Below, one piece after another: positions 1 through 8,368 of a stretch of DNA of 42,652 bases. Position 1 is the first letter of the stretch. Each line of letters begins with the position of its first letter. Source of the stretch: Bacteroidota bacterium (GTDB lineage: Bacteria > Bacteroidota > Bacteroidia > AKYH767-A > OLB10); contig JAKPPP010000106.1 in the NCBI GenBank assembly GCA_029547265.1, positions 1-42,652 of the forward strand. The letters run 5' to 3'. Both the position numbers and the translations under genes were made by a program. Under the pieces are notes generated by a model. It searched no databases. It was not told the origin of the DNA and was given only the letters and a program-made list of their open reading frames with translations.

Positions 1-1332
1 GTAGAAACACGCGATAGCTTAGGTGCCAACTTAGATACATCGTTGTTTGGTATGCCTTCAGAAAACGATTGGATCTTAAATGCAAATTACACCGACAAAA
101 CATTTCTAAGAAATACATTAACTTACCAATTGGCCAATGAAATGGGGCATTATGCTTCGCGTACACAATACGTAGAAGTATTTTTGAATAATATCTATCA
201 GGGAGTTTATGTTTTTATGGAAAAGATAAAACGCAACTCCGGACGAGTGAATATTTCAAAGCTAACTCCTTCAGATACCAGTGGAAGTGATGTTACAGGA
301 GGGTATATTTTAAAAGTTGATAAAACAACGGGAACAGGAACAGGAGGATTTTCATCTGCCTATCCTCCAACAGCGGGAGGCCAAGTACCATTTATCCTTT
401 ATGACTATCCCGATGATGTGACAATAGCTCCACAGCAAGCTAACTATATTCAGAGTTTTGTTGACAGCTTCGAAAATGCATTACATGGATCACAGTTTAC
501 AGATCCGATGGTTGGGTACAGCAAATACATTAACGACACGTCATTCATCGACTTCTTCTTAACTAATGAACTTTCCAGAAATGTTGATGGGTACCGTATC
601 AGCTCTTATTTATACAAAGAGAAAATTACTAAAGGAAATAAATTAGTTGCAGGACCTGTTTGGGATTATGACATTGCTTGGTGCAATGCCGACTATTACA
701 ACGGTCAATATTTTACAGGTTGGGCTTATGTAACAAACAATTCGGGAGGTGCGGGATACCAAGTACCATTCTGGTGGGCACGACTATTGAACGACCCTAA
801 TTATGCGAATAAACTACAGTGCAGATATGATCAATTAAGAAGTACTGTATACTCCACAGCAAACATCAATGCATATATTGATTCGATGGCGGCATACTTA
901 CAAGAAAGTCAAGATAGAAATTTTCAAGTATGGCCAATACTAGGAGTATATGTTTGGCCGAATCCTTCTCCTATTCCGACAAGTTATGCAGGAGAAATTT
1001 CGAAATTAAAAGGATGGATTAACTCACGATTATTATGGCTAGATGCGAACATGCCGGGCACCTGTTCAGTTGCAGGAATAAATCAAACAGTAACGGTTAA
1101 TGGCATTAGTGCATTCCCGAATCCAACTTCGGATAGGCTTACCGTTAGTAGCGGATATAATTTAATGTCTTCTGTAACAGTAATGGATTTAAGCGGTAAA
1201 GTTATAAGCGATTTTAGAGATATTAATGGCGGACAATTTGAGATTAACACATCAGCTTTAAGTGCCGGAATTTATCTCGTAAAGATAGTCACCGATGCAG
1301 GTGCCGCCACCCTAAAATTCAGCAAGCAATAA
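1..1332 (+). CDS. CotH-family secreted protein with T9SS type A sorting domain (5' end outside window)
   Basis: The reading frame is open from base 1, so the N-terminus lies outside the window. The body matches the CotH kinase-like fold: an N-terminal stretch with GMPSENDWIL and RNTLTYQLANEMG, then YQGVYVFMEKIKR, and later GPVWDYDIAWCNAD, whose Asp residues correspond to the acidic metal/ATP-site motif of CotH. CotH of Bacillus phosphorylates spore-coat proteins; many bacterial homologues are extracellular and their substrates are unknown. The last ~75 residues (from about base 1100) form a type A T9SS sorting domain: FPNPTSD, then VMDLSGKV, then LSAGIYLVKI and a basic end. The protein is therefore inferred to be exported across the outer membrane and anchored or released. 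It is followed by a hairpin terminator and is not obviously in an operon with the peptidase downstream. The family call is firm; the substrate is unknown. Confidence 0.88.
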   Translation, partial: VETRDSLGANLDTSLFGMPSENDWILNANYTDKTFLRNTLTYQLANEMGHYASRTQYVEVFLNNIYQGVYVFMEKIKRNSGRVNISKLTPSDTSGSDVTGGYILKVDKTTGTGTGGFSSAYPPTAGGQVPFILYDYPDDVTIAPQQANYIQSFVDSFENALHGSQFTDPMVGYSKYINDTSFIDFFLTNELSRNVDGYRISSYLYKEKITKGNKLVAGPVWDYDIAWCNADYYNGQYFTGWAYVTNNSGGAGYQVPFWWARLLNDPNYANKLQCRYDQLRSTVYSTANINAYIDSMAAYLQESQDRNFQVWPILGVYVWPNPSPIPTSYAGEISKLKGWINSRLLWLDANMPGTCSVAGINQTVTVNGISAFPNPTSDRLTVSSGYNLMSSVTVMDLSGKVISDFRDINGGQFEINTSALSAGIYLVKIVTDAGAATLKFSKQ

Positions 1333-1374
1333 GCGTAAAACAAGCGCGAAGGCAAAAAGAATATTATTGCTTGA

Positions 1375-1420
1375 GCACATCAACTATTTGTAAATGAAAC
1401 AGTTGATGTGCACATATTTT
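1375..1420 (+). terminator. Rho-independent-like terminator after the CotH gene
   Basis: A perfect 11-bp inverted repeat, GCACATCAACT (1375-1385) and AGTTGATGTGC (1401-1411), is separated by 15 nt and followed by a moderately T-rich tail. It lies 43 bp after the CotH stop codon and before the peptidase promoter, as expected for a terminator. The T-tract is imperfect, so efficiency is uncertain. Confidence 0.65.
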
Positions 1421-1456
1421 TATAAGCCTATTCTCTTTTAACATTCACAGAACCAC

Positions 1457-1464
1457 TAATTTTG
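1457..1464 (+). promoter_or_regulatory. Bacteroidota -7 element (TAATTTTG) of the S9-purD-recO operon
   Basis: TAATTTTG matches the Bacteroidota -7 consensus TAnnTTTG exactly and lies 20 bp before the chosen ATG at 1485. No good -33 TTG is visible 19-21 bp upstream. Its position argues against the alternative GTG start at 1464, which would overlap the promoter. Confidence 0.5.
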
Positions 1465-1484
1465 TGGTAAATCATCATGCAACC

Positions 1485-3614
1485 ATGAAAAAGACTTTCT
1501 TCTTAATTCTATCACTTTATGCAGTGATACAAATACCGGTTATGGCTCAGGAATCAATTAAATATCCTGCTACAAAAAAAGTAGCGCAAGAAGACAACTA
1601 CTTCGGGACAATCGTTAAAGATCCATACAGATGGCTAGAGAATGATACAGCAGCTGAAGTTATTGAATGGACAAAAAATCAGAATGCGGTAACATTCGGA
1701 TATCTCGATAAAATTCCTTTTCGTGCGGGAATGAAAAAACGTTTAAATCAAATTTTGAATTACGAACGTATTTCGGCACCGACGCGCATTGGTGAATATT
1801 ATTTATACAGCAAGAACGACGGATTGCAAAATCAATCGATTACTTATTATACCAAAGGACTTACGGGAGAACCGAAAGTATTTATGGATCCTAATAAAAT
1901 GAGTAGCGACGGAACAGCAGCGGTGAGTATATTAGGAGTCTCGCACGATAAAAAATATTTAGCATACGGGATTAACCAATCGGGTTCAGACTGGCAAACT
2001 ATTAAAGTAAAGAAAGTAGAAGATGCTACTGACCAAAGTGATGTTTTAAACTGGGTAAAATTCTCAGGAGCATCTTGGTATAAAAACGGATTCTTCTATT
2101 CACGCTATCCAACCCCTGCAAAAGGAACTGAGTTAAGTGCGAAGAATGAATTCCATCAAGTGTGGTATCATGAATTAGGAACCTCACAAGACAAAGACAA
2201 ATTAGTATATGAAGATAAAAATAGTCCGTTGCGTTATTATGGAACCCAAGTTACCGAAGACGAACACTATTTATTCTTGTATATCTCTCAAGGAACATAC
2301 GGATCGGAAATTCTTTATAAAGATTTGACGAAAGAAAATGATACGTTCAAAGTATTATTCAAAGGTTTCGATTTCGAATACGGCATCATCGACAATAGCG
2401 GATCTACACTTTTTGTTTCTACCAACGACGGAGCACAAAATAATCATGTAATCAGTATTGATTTAAACAACTATGATTCATCGAAACCGGTTGCATCGCA
2501 ATGCAAAATTGTTGTTCCGGAAACTAAATCACTTTTAGAATCGGTAACAGCTGCAGGTGGTAAGTTATTCTTGAACTATTTACAAGATGTATCATCGCAT
2601 ATTTATCAATACACATACAGTGGAGTTAATGAAGGAGAGATTTCATTACCTGCCATTGGAACAGCGGCAGGATTTGATGGAGAGAAAGAAGACAAAGAAG
2701 TATTCTTTACCTTCAACTCATTTACATATCCTCCAACAATCTATCGTTACAGTATTGCCGACAAAAAAGTAACAGAGTACAAAAAATCGAACGTTGCATT
2801 TAATCCTGCTGACTATACTACAGAGCAAGTATTTTATCCGAGTAAAGACGGCACAAAGGTTCCGATGTTTATCGTTTACAAAAAAGGAACGATGATGAAC
2901 GGAAAAAATCCGACGTTACTATATGCTTACGGCGGATTTAACGTAAACATTACTCCATCATTCAGCGCGGGGCGATTAGCATTTCTTGAGCAAGGCGGAG
3001 TATATGCAATTGCCAATATTCGTGGAGGTGGCGAATACGGAGAAGCATGGCACAAAGGTGGAATGTTGTTAAACAAGCAAAATGTATTTGATGACTTCAT
3101 CGCGGCAGGAGAATATTTGATCAATAAAAAATACACCTCATCAGATTTCCTTGCTATTCAAGGAGGATCGAATGGAGGATTATTAATTGGTGCAGTAGTA
3201 AATCAGCGTCCTGATTTATTTAAAGTAGCCTTCCCTGCAGTAGGTGTAATGGACATGTTACGTTACCATAAATTCACTGTAGGTTGGGGATGGGTTGTTG
3301 AATACGGATCATCGGACGACGCAGAGAACTTTAAAAATCTTTACAAATACTCACCGGTACACACTGTAAAAGATGTAAAATATCCTGCAGTGATGGTTAC
3401 AACTGCAGACCACGACGATAGAGTTGTTCCTGCACACTCTTACAAATACATTGCAACATTACAAGAACACAATACAGGAAATAATCCTAAATTGATTCGC
3501 ATCGATATGAAAGCGGGACACGGAGCCGGCAAGCCACTCAGCAAAACGATCGACGAATTAGCTGACATTTACTCTTTCTTATTCTATAACATGGGGGTCA
3601 CTCCGAAATATTAA
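1485..3614 (+). CDS. Prolyl oligopeptidase family serine peptidase (S9A), secreted
   Basis: This 709-residue protein starts with a typical signal peptide (MKKTFFLILSLY to VMAQ), so it is probably periplasmic. It has the S9A layout: an N-terminal beta-propeller (about residues 25-430) with DPYRWLE near the start, then an alpha/beta-hydrolase domain. The catalytic triad is visible as Ser562 in GGSNGG, Asp644 in HDDRVVP and His679 in AGHGAG, almost the same positions as in mammalian prolyl oligopeptidase. The expected activity is cleavage after proline in short peptides. The ATG at 1485 was chosen because an upstream GTG at 1464 would add seven residues before the signal peptide and would lie in the -7 element. 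Only 3 bp separate it from purD, so it heads an operon of otherwise unrelated housekeeping genes. Confidence 0.95.
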   Translation: MKKTFFLILSLYAVIQIPVMAQESIKYPATKKVAQEDNYFGTIVKDPYRWLENDTAAEVIEWTKNQNAVTFGYLDKIPFRAGMKKRLNQILNYERISAPTRIGEYYLYSKNDGLQNQSITYYTKGLTGEPKVFMDPNKMSSDGTAAVSILGVSHDKKYLAYGINQSGSDWQTIKVKKVEDATDQSDVLNWVKFSGASWYKNGFFYSRYPTPAKGTELSAKNEFHQVWYHELGTSQDKDKLVYEDKNSPLRYYGTQVTEDEHYLFLYISQGTYGSEILYKDLTKENDTFKVLFKGFDFEYGIIDNSGSTLFVSTNDGAQNNHVISIDLNNYDSSKPVASQCKIVVPETKSLLESVTAAGGKLFLNYLQDVSSHIYQYTYSGVNEGEISLPAIGTAAGFDGEKEDKEVFFTFNSFTYPPTIYRYSIADKKVTEYKKSNVAFNPADYTTEQVFYPSKDGTKVPMFIVYKKGTMMNGKNPTLLYAYGGFNVNITPSFSAGRLAFLEQGGVYAIANIRGGGEYGEAWHKGGMLLNKQNVFDDFIAAGEYLINKKYTSSDFLAIQGGSNGGLLIGAVVNQRPDLFKVAFPAVGVMDMLRYHKFTVGWGWVVEYGSSDDAENFKNLYKYSPVHTVKDVKYPAVMVTTADHDDRVVPAHSYKYIATLQEHNTGNNPKLIRIDMKAGHGAGKPLSKTIDELADIYSFLFYNMGVTPKY

Positions 3615-3617
3615 AAC

Positions 3618-4892
3618 ATGAATATTTTATTGCTGGGATCCGGCGGTCGCGAACATGCATTTGCATTATCATTAAGTAAAAGTGCTTTATGCAGTAAGCT
3701 ATTTATTGCACCGGGTAATGCCGGAACATCGTCGTGCGGAACTAACGTTAACGTACAGCCGAACGATTTTGAAAGTGTAAAAGCATTTGTATTAAAAGAA
3801 TCGATAGCCTTAGTAGTAGTAGGACCGGAAGATCCTTTAGTAAACGGCATAGTAGACTTTTTTGAAAGCGATGTGGCTATTAAAAACATTCCGGTAATTG
3901 GTCCGGGGAAAACCGGAGCTCAACTGGAAGGCAGCAAAGACTTCAGCAAAGCGTTTATGCAACGCCATGGGATTCCGACGGCGGGATATGATACATTTAC
4001 CTTTGCCAAATTAGAAGAAGGGTATAAATTTCTAGAAACATTAAATCCTCCTTACGTATTAAAAGCCGACGGACTAGCAGCAGGCAAAGGAGTACTAATC
4101 ATTAACGACCTTGACATAGCTAAGCAAGAATTAAAATCGATGCTTAGCGACGGTAAATTCGGCAAAGCCGGAGACAAAGTAGTGATAGAAGAATTCCTTT
4201 CAGGAATTGAGTGCAGTGTATTTGTATTGACTGATGGCAAGCACTATAAAATTCTTCCTGCTGCCAAAGACTATAAACGCATTGGCGAAGGAGATACTGG
4301 ATTAAATACAGGTGGTATGGGAGCAGTTAGTCCTGTGCCATTTGCAGACGCTGCCTTTTTGAAAAAAACCGAAGAACGAATTGTAATCCCTACAATTGAA
4401 GGACTTAAAAAAGAAGCAATCAACTACAAAGGATTTATATTCATCGGACTCATGAATGTAGGAGGAGAACCAATGGTAATTGAATACAATTGCCGAATGG
4501 GAGATCCTGAAACAGAAGCAGTATTGCCTCGTATCAAAACCGACTTCGGTGTATTAATGCAAGCCACTGCCGACGAAAAGCTCGATACAATACAACTAGA
4601 GATCGACGAAAGGACAGCAGCTACAGTAGTAATGGTTTCGGGAGGATATCCGGGTAATTACGAAAAAGATTATGAAGTACGAGGAATAGAAAAAGTAGAA
4701 GACACACTAGTATTTCATGCCGGCACCGCTGTTACTAACGGTAACGTAGTAACGAACGGAGGAAGAGTCTTTGCCTTAACCTCATTAGATGAAACCTTGC
4801 AAGGTGCATTAAACAAATCGTTTGCTGCGGCACATCACATCAACTACGACTACGCATATTATAGAAAAGATATTGGTAAAGATCTGATGTAA
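3618..4892 (+). CDS. purD: Phosphoribosylamine--glycine ligase (GARS)
   Basis: PurD catalyses the second step of de novo purine synthesis: phosphoribosylamine + glycine + ATP gives glycinamide ribonucleotide. The 424-residue length is normal for the monofunctional bacterial enzyme. Visible signatures are the N-terminal GSGGREHA loop (residues 7-14), VVGPEDPLVNG, the ATP-grasp segment LKADGLAAGKGV, GGMGAVSP, and the metal-binding EYNCRMGDPETE near residue 290. It lies between the S9 peptidase (3-bp gap) and recO (1-bp gap), so the three genes are probably co-transcribed from the promoter near 1457. No purine-responsive element was seen. The identification is secure. Confidence 0.97.
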   Translation: MNILLLGSGGREHAFALSLSKSALCSKLFIAPGNAGTSSCGTNVNVQPNDFESVKAFVLKESIALVVVGPEDPLVNGIVDFFESDVAIKNIPVIGPGKTGAQLEGSKDFSKAFMQRHGIPTAGYDTFTFAKLEEGYKFLETLNPPYVLKADGLAAGKGVLIINDLDIAKQELKSMLSDGKFGKAGDKVVIEEFLSGIECSVFVLTDGKHYKILPAAKDYKRIGEGDTGLNTGGMGAVSPVPFADAAFLKKTEERIVIPTIEGLKKEAINYKGFIFIGLMNVGGEPMVIEYNCRMGDPETEAVLPRIKTDFGVLMQATADEKLDTIQLEIDERTAATVVMVSGGYPGNYEKDYEVRGIEKVEDTLVFHAGTAVTNGNVVTNGGRVFALTSLDETLQGALNKSFAAAHHINYDYAYYRKDIGKDLM

Positions 4893-4893
4893 C

Positions 4894-5619
4894 ATGTTAC
4901 AAAAGACCCGCGCCGTAGTACTTCACACTACCGAATACGCTGAAGCCAGCTTAATAGTAAAAGCCTATACCGCCGAGAGCGGATTACAGTCCTTTTTAGT
5001 AAACGGAGTACGCAAGAGTAAGGCGCGATATGCTGCGAATTTATTTCAGCCGCTATCGATCATTGAAGTAGTAGCCTATATTAAAAAGCCGGGAGGACTG
5101 CATCGAGTATCGGATGTATCTGCCTCCCCTGCCCTCTCAAACATACCCTATGACATTGTTAAAACAACGATGGCAATTTTTCTTGGCGAGGTATTATATC
5201 GATCAATAAAAGAAGAAGAAATCAATCCCGAGTTATTCACCTTTATTGATCATGCGGTACAGATACTTGACGTTCATCAAGAAACGGTGAGTAGGTTTCA
5301 CTTATGTTTCATGTTACAGTTAAGTAGATTTTTAGGCTTTTTCCCGAGTGGAAAATACGATGCGGTAACGGCATGGTTCGACTTAAAAGAAGGAACCTTT
5401 CAAGAGCACCGACCGAATCATCCCTACTATTTAGATCCGACATTAAGTGAACGCTTTCAGGCGTTGTTATCGGTATCGTTAGAAGATGTAAGTGAGATAA
5501 AGTTATCTGCGCAGCAACGAAAAAATATATTAGAAGCACTTATTGGATATTACGAGCTTCACCATACGCATGGCAGCAGAATAAAATCGCACGAGATATT
5601 GAATGAGGTGTTGAGTTAA
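4894..5619 (+). CDS. recO: DNA repair protein RecO
   Basis: RecO (241 residues, normal length) anneals SSB-coated single-stranded DNA and works with RecR/RecF to load RecA at gaps. The N-terminal OB-fold region carries the family pattern: KTRAVVLHTTEYAEASLIVKAYT, then GLQSFLVNGVRKSKARYAANLFQPLS, followed by the alpha-helical C-terminal domain (FHLCFMLQLSRFLGFFPSG). The paired CxxC zinc motif found in some RecO proteins is not visible. It starts 1 bp after the purD stop and ends the operon. Sequence between 5620 and 5783 shows no gene. Confidence 0.95.
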   Translation: MLQKTRAVVLHTTEYAEASLIVKAYTAESGLQSFLVNGVRKSKARYAANLFQPLSIIEVVAYIKKPGGLHRVSDVSASPALSNIPYDIVKTTMAIFLGEVLYRSIKEEEINPELFTFIDHAVQILDVHQETVSRFHLCFMLQLSRFLGFFPSGKYDAVTAWFDLKEGTFQEHRPNHPYYLDPTLSERFQALLSVSLEDVSEIKLSAQQRKNILEALIGYYELHHTHGSRIKSHEILNEVLS

Positions 5620-5783
5620 ACATTAGAATTCTATTTAACGATTGTTACTTTCATTGTACCTATCAGGTTAGTTGGATTTATTACAAATGCCAATTTCGGA
5701 TCAGCGTGACCAACAATCAATAAGAAACCTTAAAAGGACCTACAATCCCATCTTTTTCCTATTTTCGTTGAAAATAATTACGA

Positions 5784-7259
5784 ATGAAAAAATCCTCAGC
5801 CAAAGGTGGTTTAAAATTCGACACGAAATGGTCGTATGCGCCGGCACCTGAAACTCCCGATCATATACAACTGAAAGAGAAGTATGATCTATTTATCAAC
5901 GGGAAATTTACTGCTCCTTCATCTAAGAAATACTTCGACACTATTAATCCGGCGACGGAGAAAAAAATAGCTTCGGTAGCTGACGCCAACGCTGCCGATG
6001 TAGATAAAGCCGTTACTGCCGCTCGTACTGCACAACAAAAAGTATGGTCAAAAATATCGGCTGCAGAACGAGGCAAATACATCTATCGCATAGCGCGGGT
6101 GATGCAAGAGAAAGCGCGTGAGTTAGCCATTATTGAGAGTATCGACGGAGGAAAACCAATTCGTGAGAGTCGCGATATTGATGTTCCTTTAGCTGCTGCT
6201 CACTTTTTCTACTATGCAGGCTGGGCTGATAAACTGGAATATGCATTTCCCGGGAAAAAACCGGCTCCGTTAGGAGTTGCAGGACAAATTATTCCTTGGA
6301 ACTTTCCATTATTAATGGCGGCATGGAAAATTGCTCCGGCCTTAGCTGCAGGAAATACTGTTGTATTAAAACCGGCAGAGACAACACCGCTTACCGCACT
6401 TAAGTTAGCAGAGATTTTACAAGAAGCCGATTTACCTCCCGGAGTAGTAAATATTATTACCGGAGCTGGAGCTACAGGTGCAGCCATTGTAAATCATCCG
6501 GGTATTGATAAAATTGCATTTACAGGATCTACCGATGTAGGAAAGATTATTCAGAAAGCATTAGCGGGTACTGATAAAAAATACACACTTGAATTAGGTG
6601 GAAAAGCTGCTAACATCATCTTTGAAGATGCAGCTATCGATCAAGCGGTAGAAGGAATTGTAAACGGCATATTCTTTAACCAAGGACATGTATGTTGTGC
6701 AGGATCACGTTTGTTTGTGCAAGAAGGAATTGCCAAAGAAGTAATCCGCAAATTAAAAGACCGTATTCAAACATTAATTGTTGGTGATCCGCTCGATAAA
6801 AACACGGATATAGGTGCTATCAATTCAAAGGCACAACTCAATAAAATTAAATCGTTAGTACAAATCGGAATTAAAGAAGGCGGCGAATGCTGGCAAAGCG
6901 ATTGCGATGTTCCATCGAAAGGATTTTGGTTCCGCCCAACATTATTTACCAACGTAGCTCAATCGAGTACCATTGTACAAGAAGAAATTTTCGGACCGGT
7001 ACTAGCGATTCAAACTTTCCGCACAGTAGAAGAAGTAATCGAAAAAGCTAACAACACCCCTTACGGGCTTTCAGGAGGCGTTTGGACCGACAAAGGATCG
7101 AAAGTATTTAAAGTAAGTTCGAAACTAAGAGCGGGCGTTATTTGGGCCAATACCTACAATAAATTTGATCCTACCAGTCCTTTTGGCGGATACAAAGAAA
7201 GTGGAGTTGGAAGAGAAGGAGGATTACACGGATTAAGTCCTTATTTAAAAATGTACTAA
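5784..7259 (+). CDS. Aldehyde dehydrogenase, catalytic partner of an ALDH16-like pair
   Basis: This is a complete 491-residue NAD(P)-dependent aldehyde dehydrogenase with GQIIPWNFPLLM, the cofactor loop FTGSTDVGK, the general-base motif LELGGKAANIIFEDA, the nucleophile Cys304 in GHVCCAGSR, EEIFGPVLAI and SPFGGYKESG. The N-terminal extension ahead of the NAD domain contains YAPAPETPD, resembling the start of ALDH16-type enzymes, whose first domain is catalytic and second is not. The next gene, 30 bp downstream, is a half-length ALDH without a catalytic domain, so the two together look like a split ALDH16. The substrate cannot be read from sequence. No clear -33/-7 promoter was found in the 164-bp leader. 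Confidence 0.9.
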   Translation: MKKSSAKGGLKFDTKWSYAPAPETPDHIQLKEKYDLFINGKFTAPSSKKYFDTINPATEKKIASVADANAADVDKAVTAARTAQQKVWSKISAAERGKYIYRIARVMQEKARELAIIESIDGGKPIRESRDIDVPLAAAHFFYYAGWADKLEYAFPGKKPAPLGVAGQIIPWNFPLLMAAWKIAPALAAGNTVVLKPAETTPLTALKLAEILQEADLPPGVVNIITGAGATGAAIVNHPGIDKIAFTGSTDVGKIIQKALAGTDKKYTLELGGKAANIIFEDAAIDQAVEGIVNGIFFNQGHVCCAGSRLFVQEGIAKEVIRKLKDRIQTLIVGDPLDKNTDIGAINSKAQLNKIKSLVQIGIKEGGECWQSDCDVPSKGFWFRPTLFTNVAQSSTIVQEEIFGPVLAIQTFRTVEEVIEKANNTPYGLSGGVWTDKGSKVFKVSSKLRAGVIWANTYNKFDPTSPFGGYKESGVGREGGLHGLSPYLKMY

Positions 7260-7289
7260 TCTTTTTTTCGCAAATTAAATCAACAACAC

Positions 7290-8177
7290 ATGGCAACTAA
7301 AACAGCTATTAAAAATACAAGTGCATCTACATCGAAAAGATTAGATGTAAAGAAAACATATAAAATTTACATCGACGGAAAATTTCCTCGCACTGAGTCG
7401 GGAAGATTTTATGCATTGAAAGATACTTCCGGAAATGTGATTGCGAATGTTTGTCGCGGTTCCCGCAAAGACTTACGCGACGCAGTTGTTTCGAATCGCA
7501 AAGCACAGAATGATTGGAGCAAGCGATCGGCTTACAACAAAGCTCAAATACTATATCGTATTGCAGAAACATTAGAAGGACGCAAAGCTCAATTCATCGA
7601 CACGATGATGAAAGAAGGGTATAAAGAATCGAACGCGAAAGCAGAAGTAGAAGCAGCAATCGATTTATTAGTTTATTATGCAGGATGGAGTGATAAATAC
7701 ATTCAAGTATTCAGTTCAGTAAATCCGGTAGAAAGTTCTCACTTCAACTTTTCATATCCTGAGCCAACCGGAATTGTGAATGTAATTTGTCCTCAGAACC
7801 TAGCATTACTAGGAATTATCAGTCACGCAGCACCGGTAATAATTGGCGGTAATACGTGTACGTTAGTAGTTGCTGAAAAGCATCCATTAACAGCTATAGA
7901 ATTTGCGGAAGTAATACATGCATCGGATCTTCCGGGAGGAGTAATAAATATTATTACGGGCTATCGCAAAGAATTCATCGCACATGCATCATCGCATATG
8001 GATGTGAATGCAATTATTTATTCAGATGTTGATCAAGAGCAACGAAAAACGATTCAAATAAACGCAGCATTAAATGTGAAGCGTGTTGTTGATTACAGCA
8101 AAGAAGAAGCTTTATCACCGTATAGAATAATGTCGTGCCAAGAGATAAAAACGACTTGGCATCCTATTGGCATTTAA
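7290..8177 (+). CDS. Half-length, non-catalytic ALDH-fold protein (pseudo-ALDH subunit)
   Basis: The 295-residue product aligns with the NAD-binding half of aldehyde dehydrogenases: YKIYIDGKFPRTESGRFYALKD, AYNKAQILYRIAETLE, YYAGWSDK, PTGIVNVICPQNLALLG, and SDLPGGVINIITG. It ends in TWHPIGI where the catalytic domain with its Cys should begin. Even the parts present are degenerate: the Asn of PWNFP is changed (CPQNLAL) and the usual FTGST loop reads IIYSDVDQ. No continuation of the ALDH fold was seen in any frame after the stop, so this looks like a naturally short protein, not a recent frameshift. It is 30 bp after an active ALDH, and I infer that it is a structural or regulatory subunit equivalent to the second domain of ALDH16. 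Confidence 0.85.
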   Translation: MATKTAIKNTSASTSKRLDVKKTYKIYIDGKFPRTESGRFYALKDTSGNVIANVCRGSRKDLRDAVVSNRKAQNDWSKRSAYNKAQILYRIAETLEGRKAQFIDTMMKEGYKESNAKAEVEAAIDLLVYYAGWSDKYIQVFSSVNPVESSHFNFSYPEPTGIVNVICPQNLALLGIISHAAPVIIGGNTCTLVVAEKHPLTAIEFAEVIHASDLPGGVINIITGYRKEFIAHASSHMDVNAIIYSDVDQEQRKTIQINAALNVKRVVDYSKEEALSPYRIMSCQEIKTTWHPIGI

Positions 8178-8185
8178 TTAAAGTG

Positions 8186-8302
8186 AACATCTAAAAACCC
8201 CGGATACTTCGTTGTGTCAATTTTTCAAAATCCTCATTTACGATTTGTAAACTCCGGTTTTAAAAAACTTCCACGCCTCGTCTGCAAGGTTTTTAGATGT
8301 TC
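8186..8302. repeat. 117-bp element with perfect 15-bp terminal inverted repeats (MITE-like or structured RNA)
   Basis: GAACATCTAAAAACC (8186-8200) and its exact reverse complement GGTTTTTAGATGTTC (8288-8302) bound an 87-bp interior with no reading frame. The interior has further complementary pieces (CCGGA with TCCGG; TTTAC with GTAAA), so the whole can fold into a nested structure. No clear target-site duplication is seen. It begins 9 bp after the pseudo-ALDH stop and precedes the terminator. A miniature inverted-repeat element or a structured 3' UTR are both possible. Confidence 0.6.
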
Positions 8303-8321
8303 AAAATAAGGGTAAAAAAAT

Positions 8322-8354
8322 AAAAAAAGGGACTAAAAATTAGTCCCTTTTTTT
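8322..8354. terminator. Bidirectional terminator between convergent genes
   Basis: An 8-bp perfect stem, GGGACTAA (8329-8336) with TTAGTCCC (8340-8347), has a 3-nt loop and is flanked by seven A on the left and seven T on the right. It can serve both the plus-strand ALDH pair and the minus-strand PurF-family gene, which converge here. Confidence 0.88.
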
Positions 8355-8368
8355 ATTTGTATCAAATT

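Noticed and set aside
7290..8177. Half-length ALDH as a frameshifted pseudogene
   Set aside because: No ALDH catalytic-domain sequence is seen after the stop in any frame, the remaining motifs are degenerate throughout, and the arrangement matches the ALDH16 logic. A natural short protein fits better.
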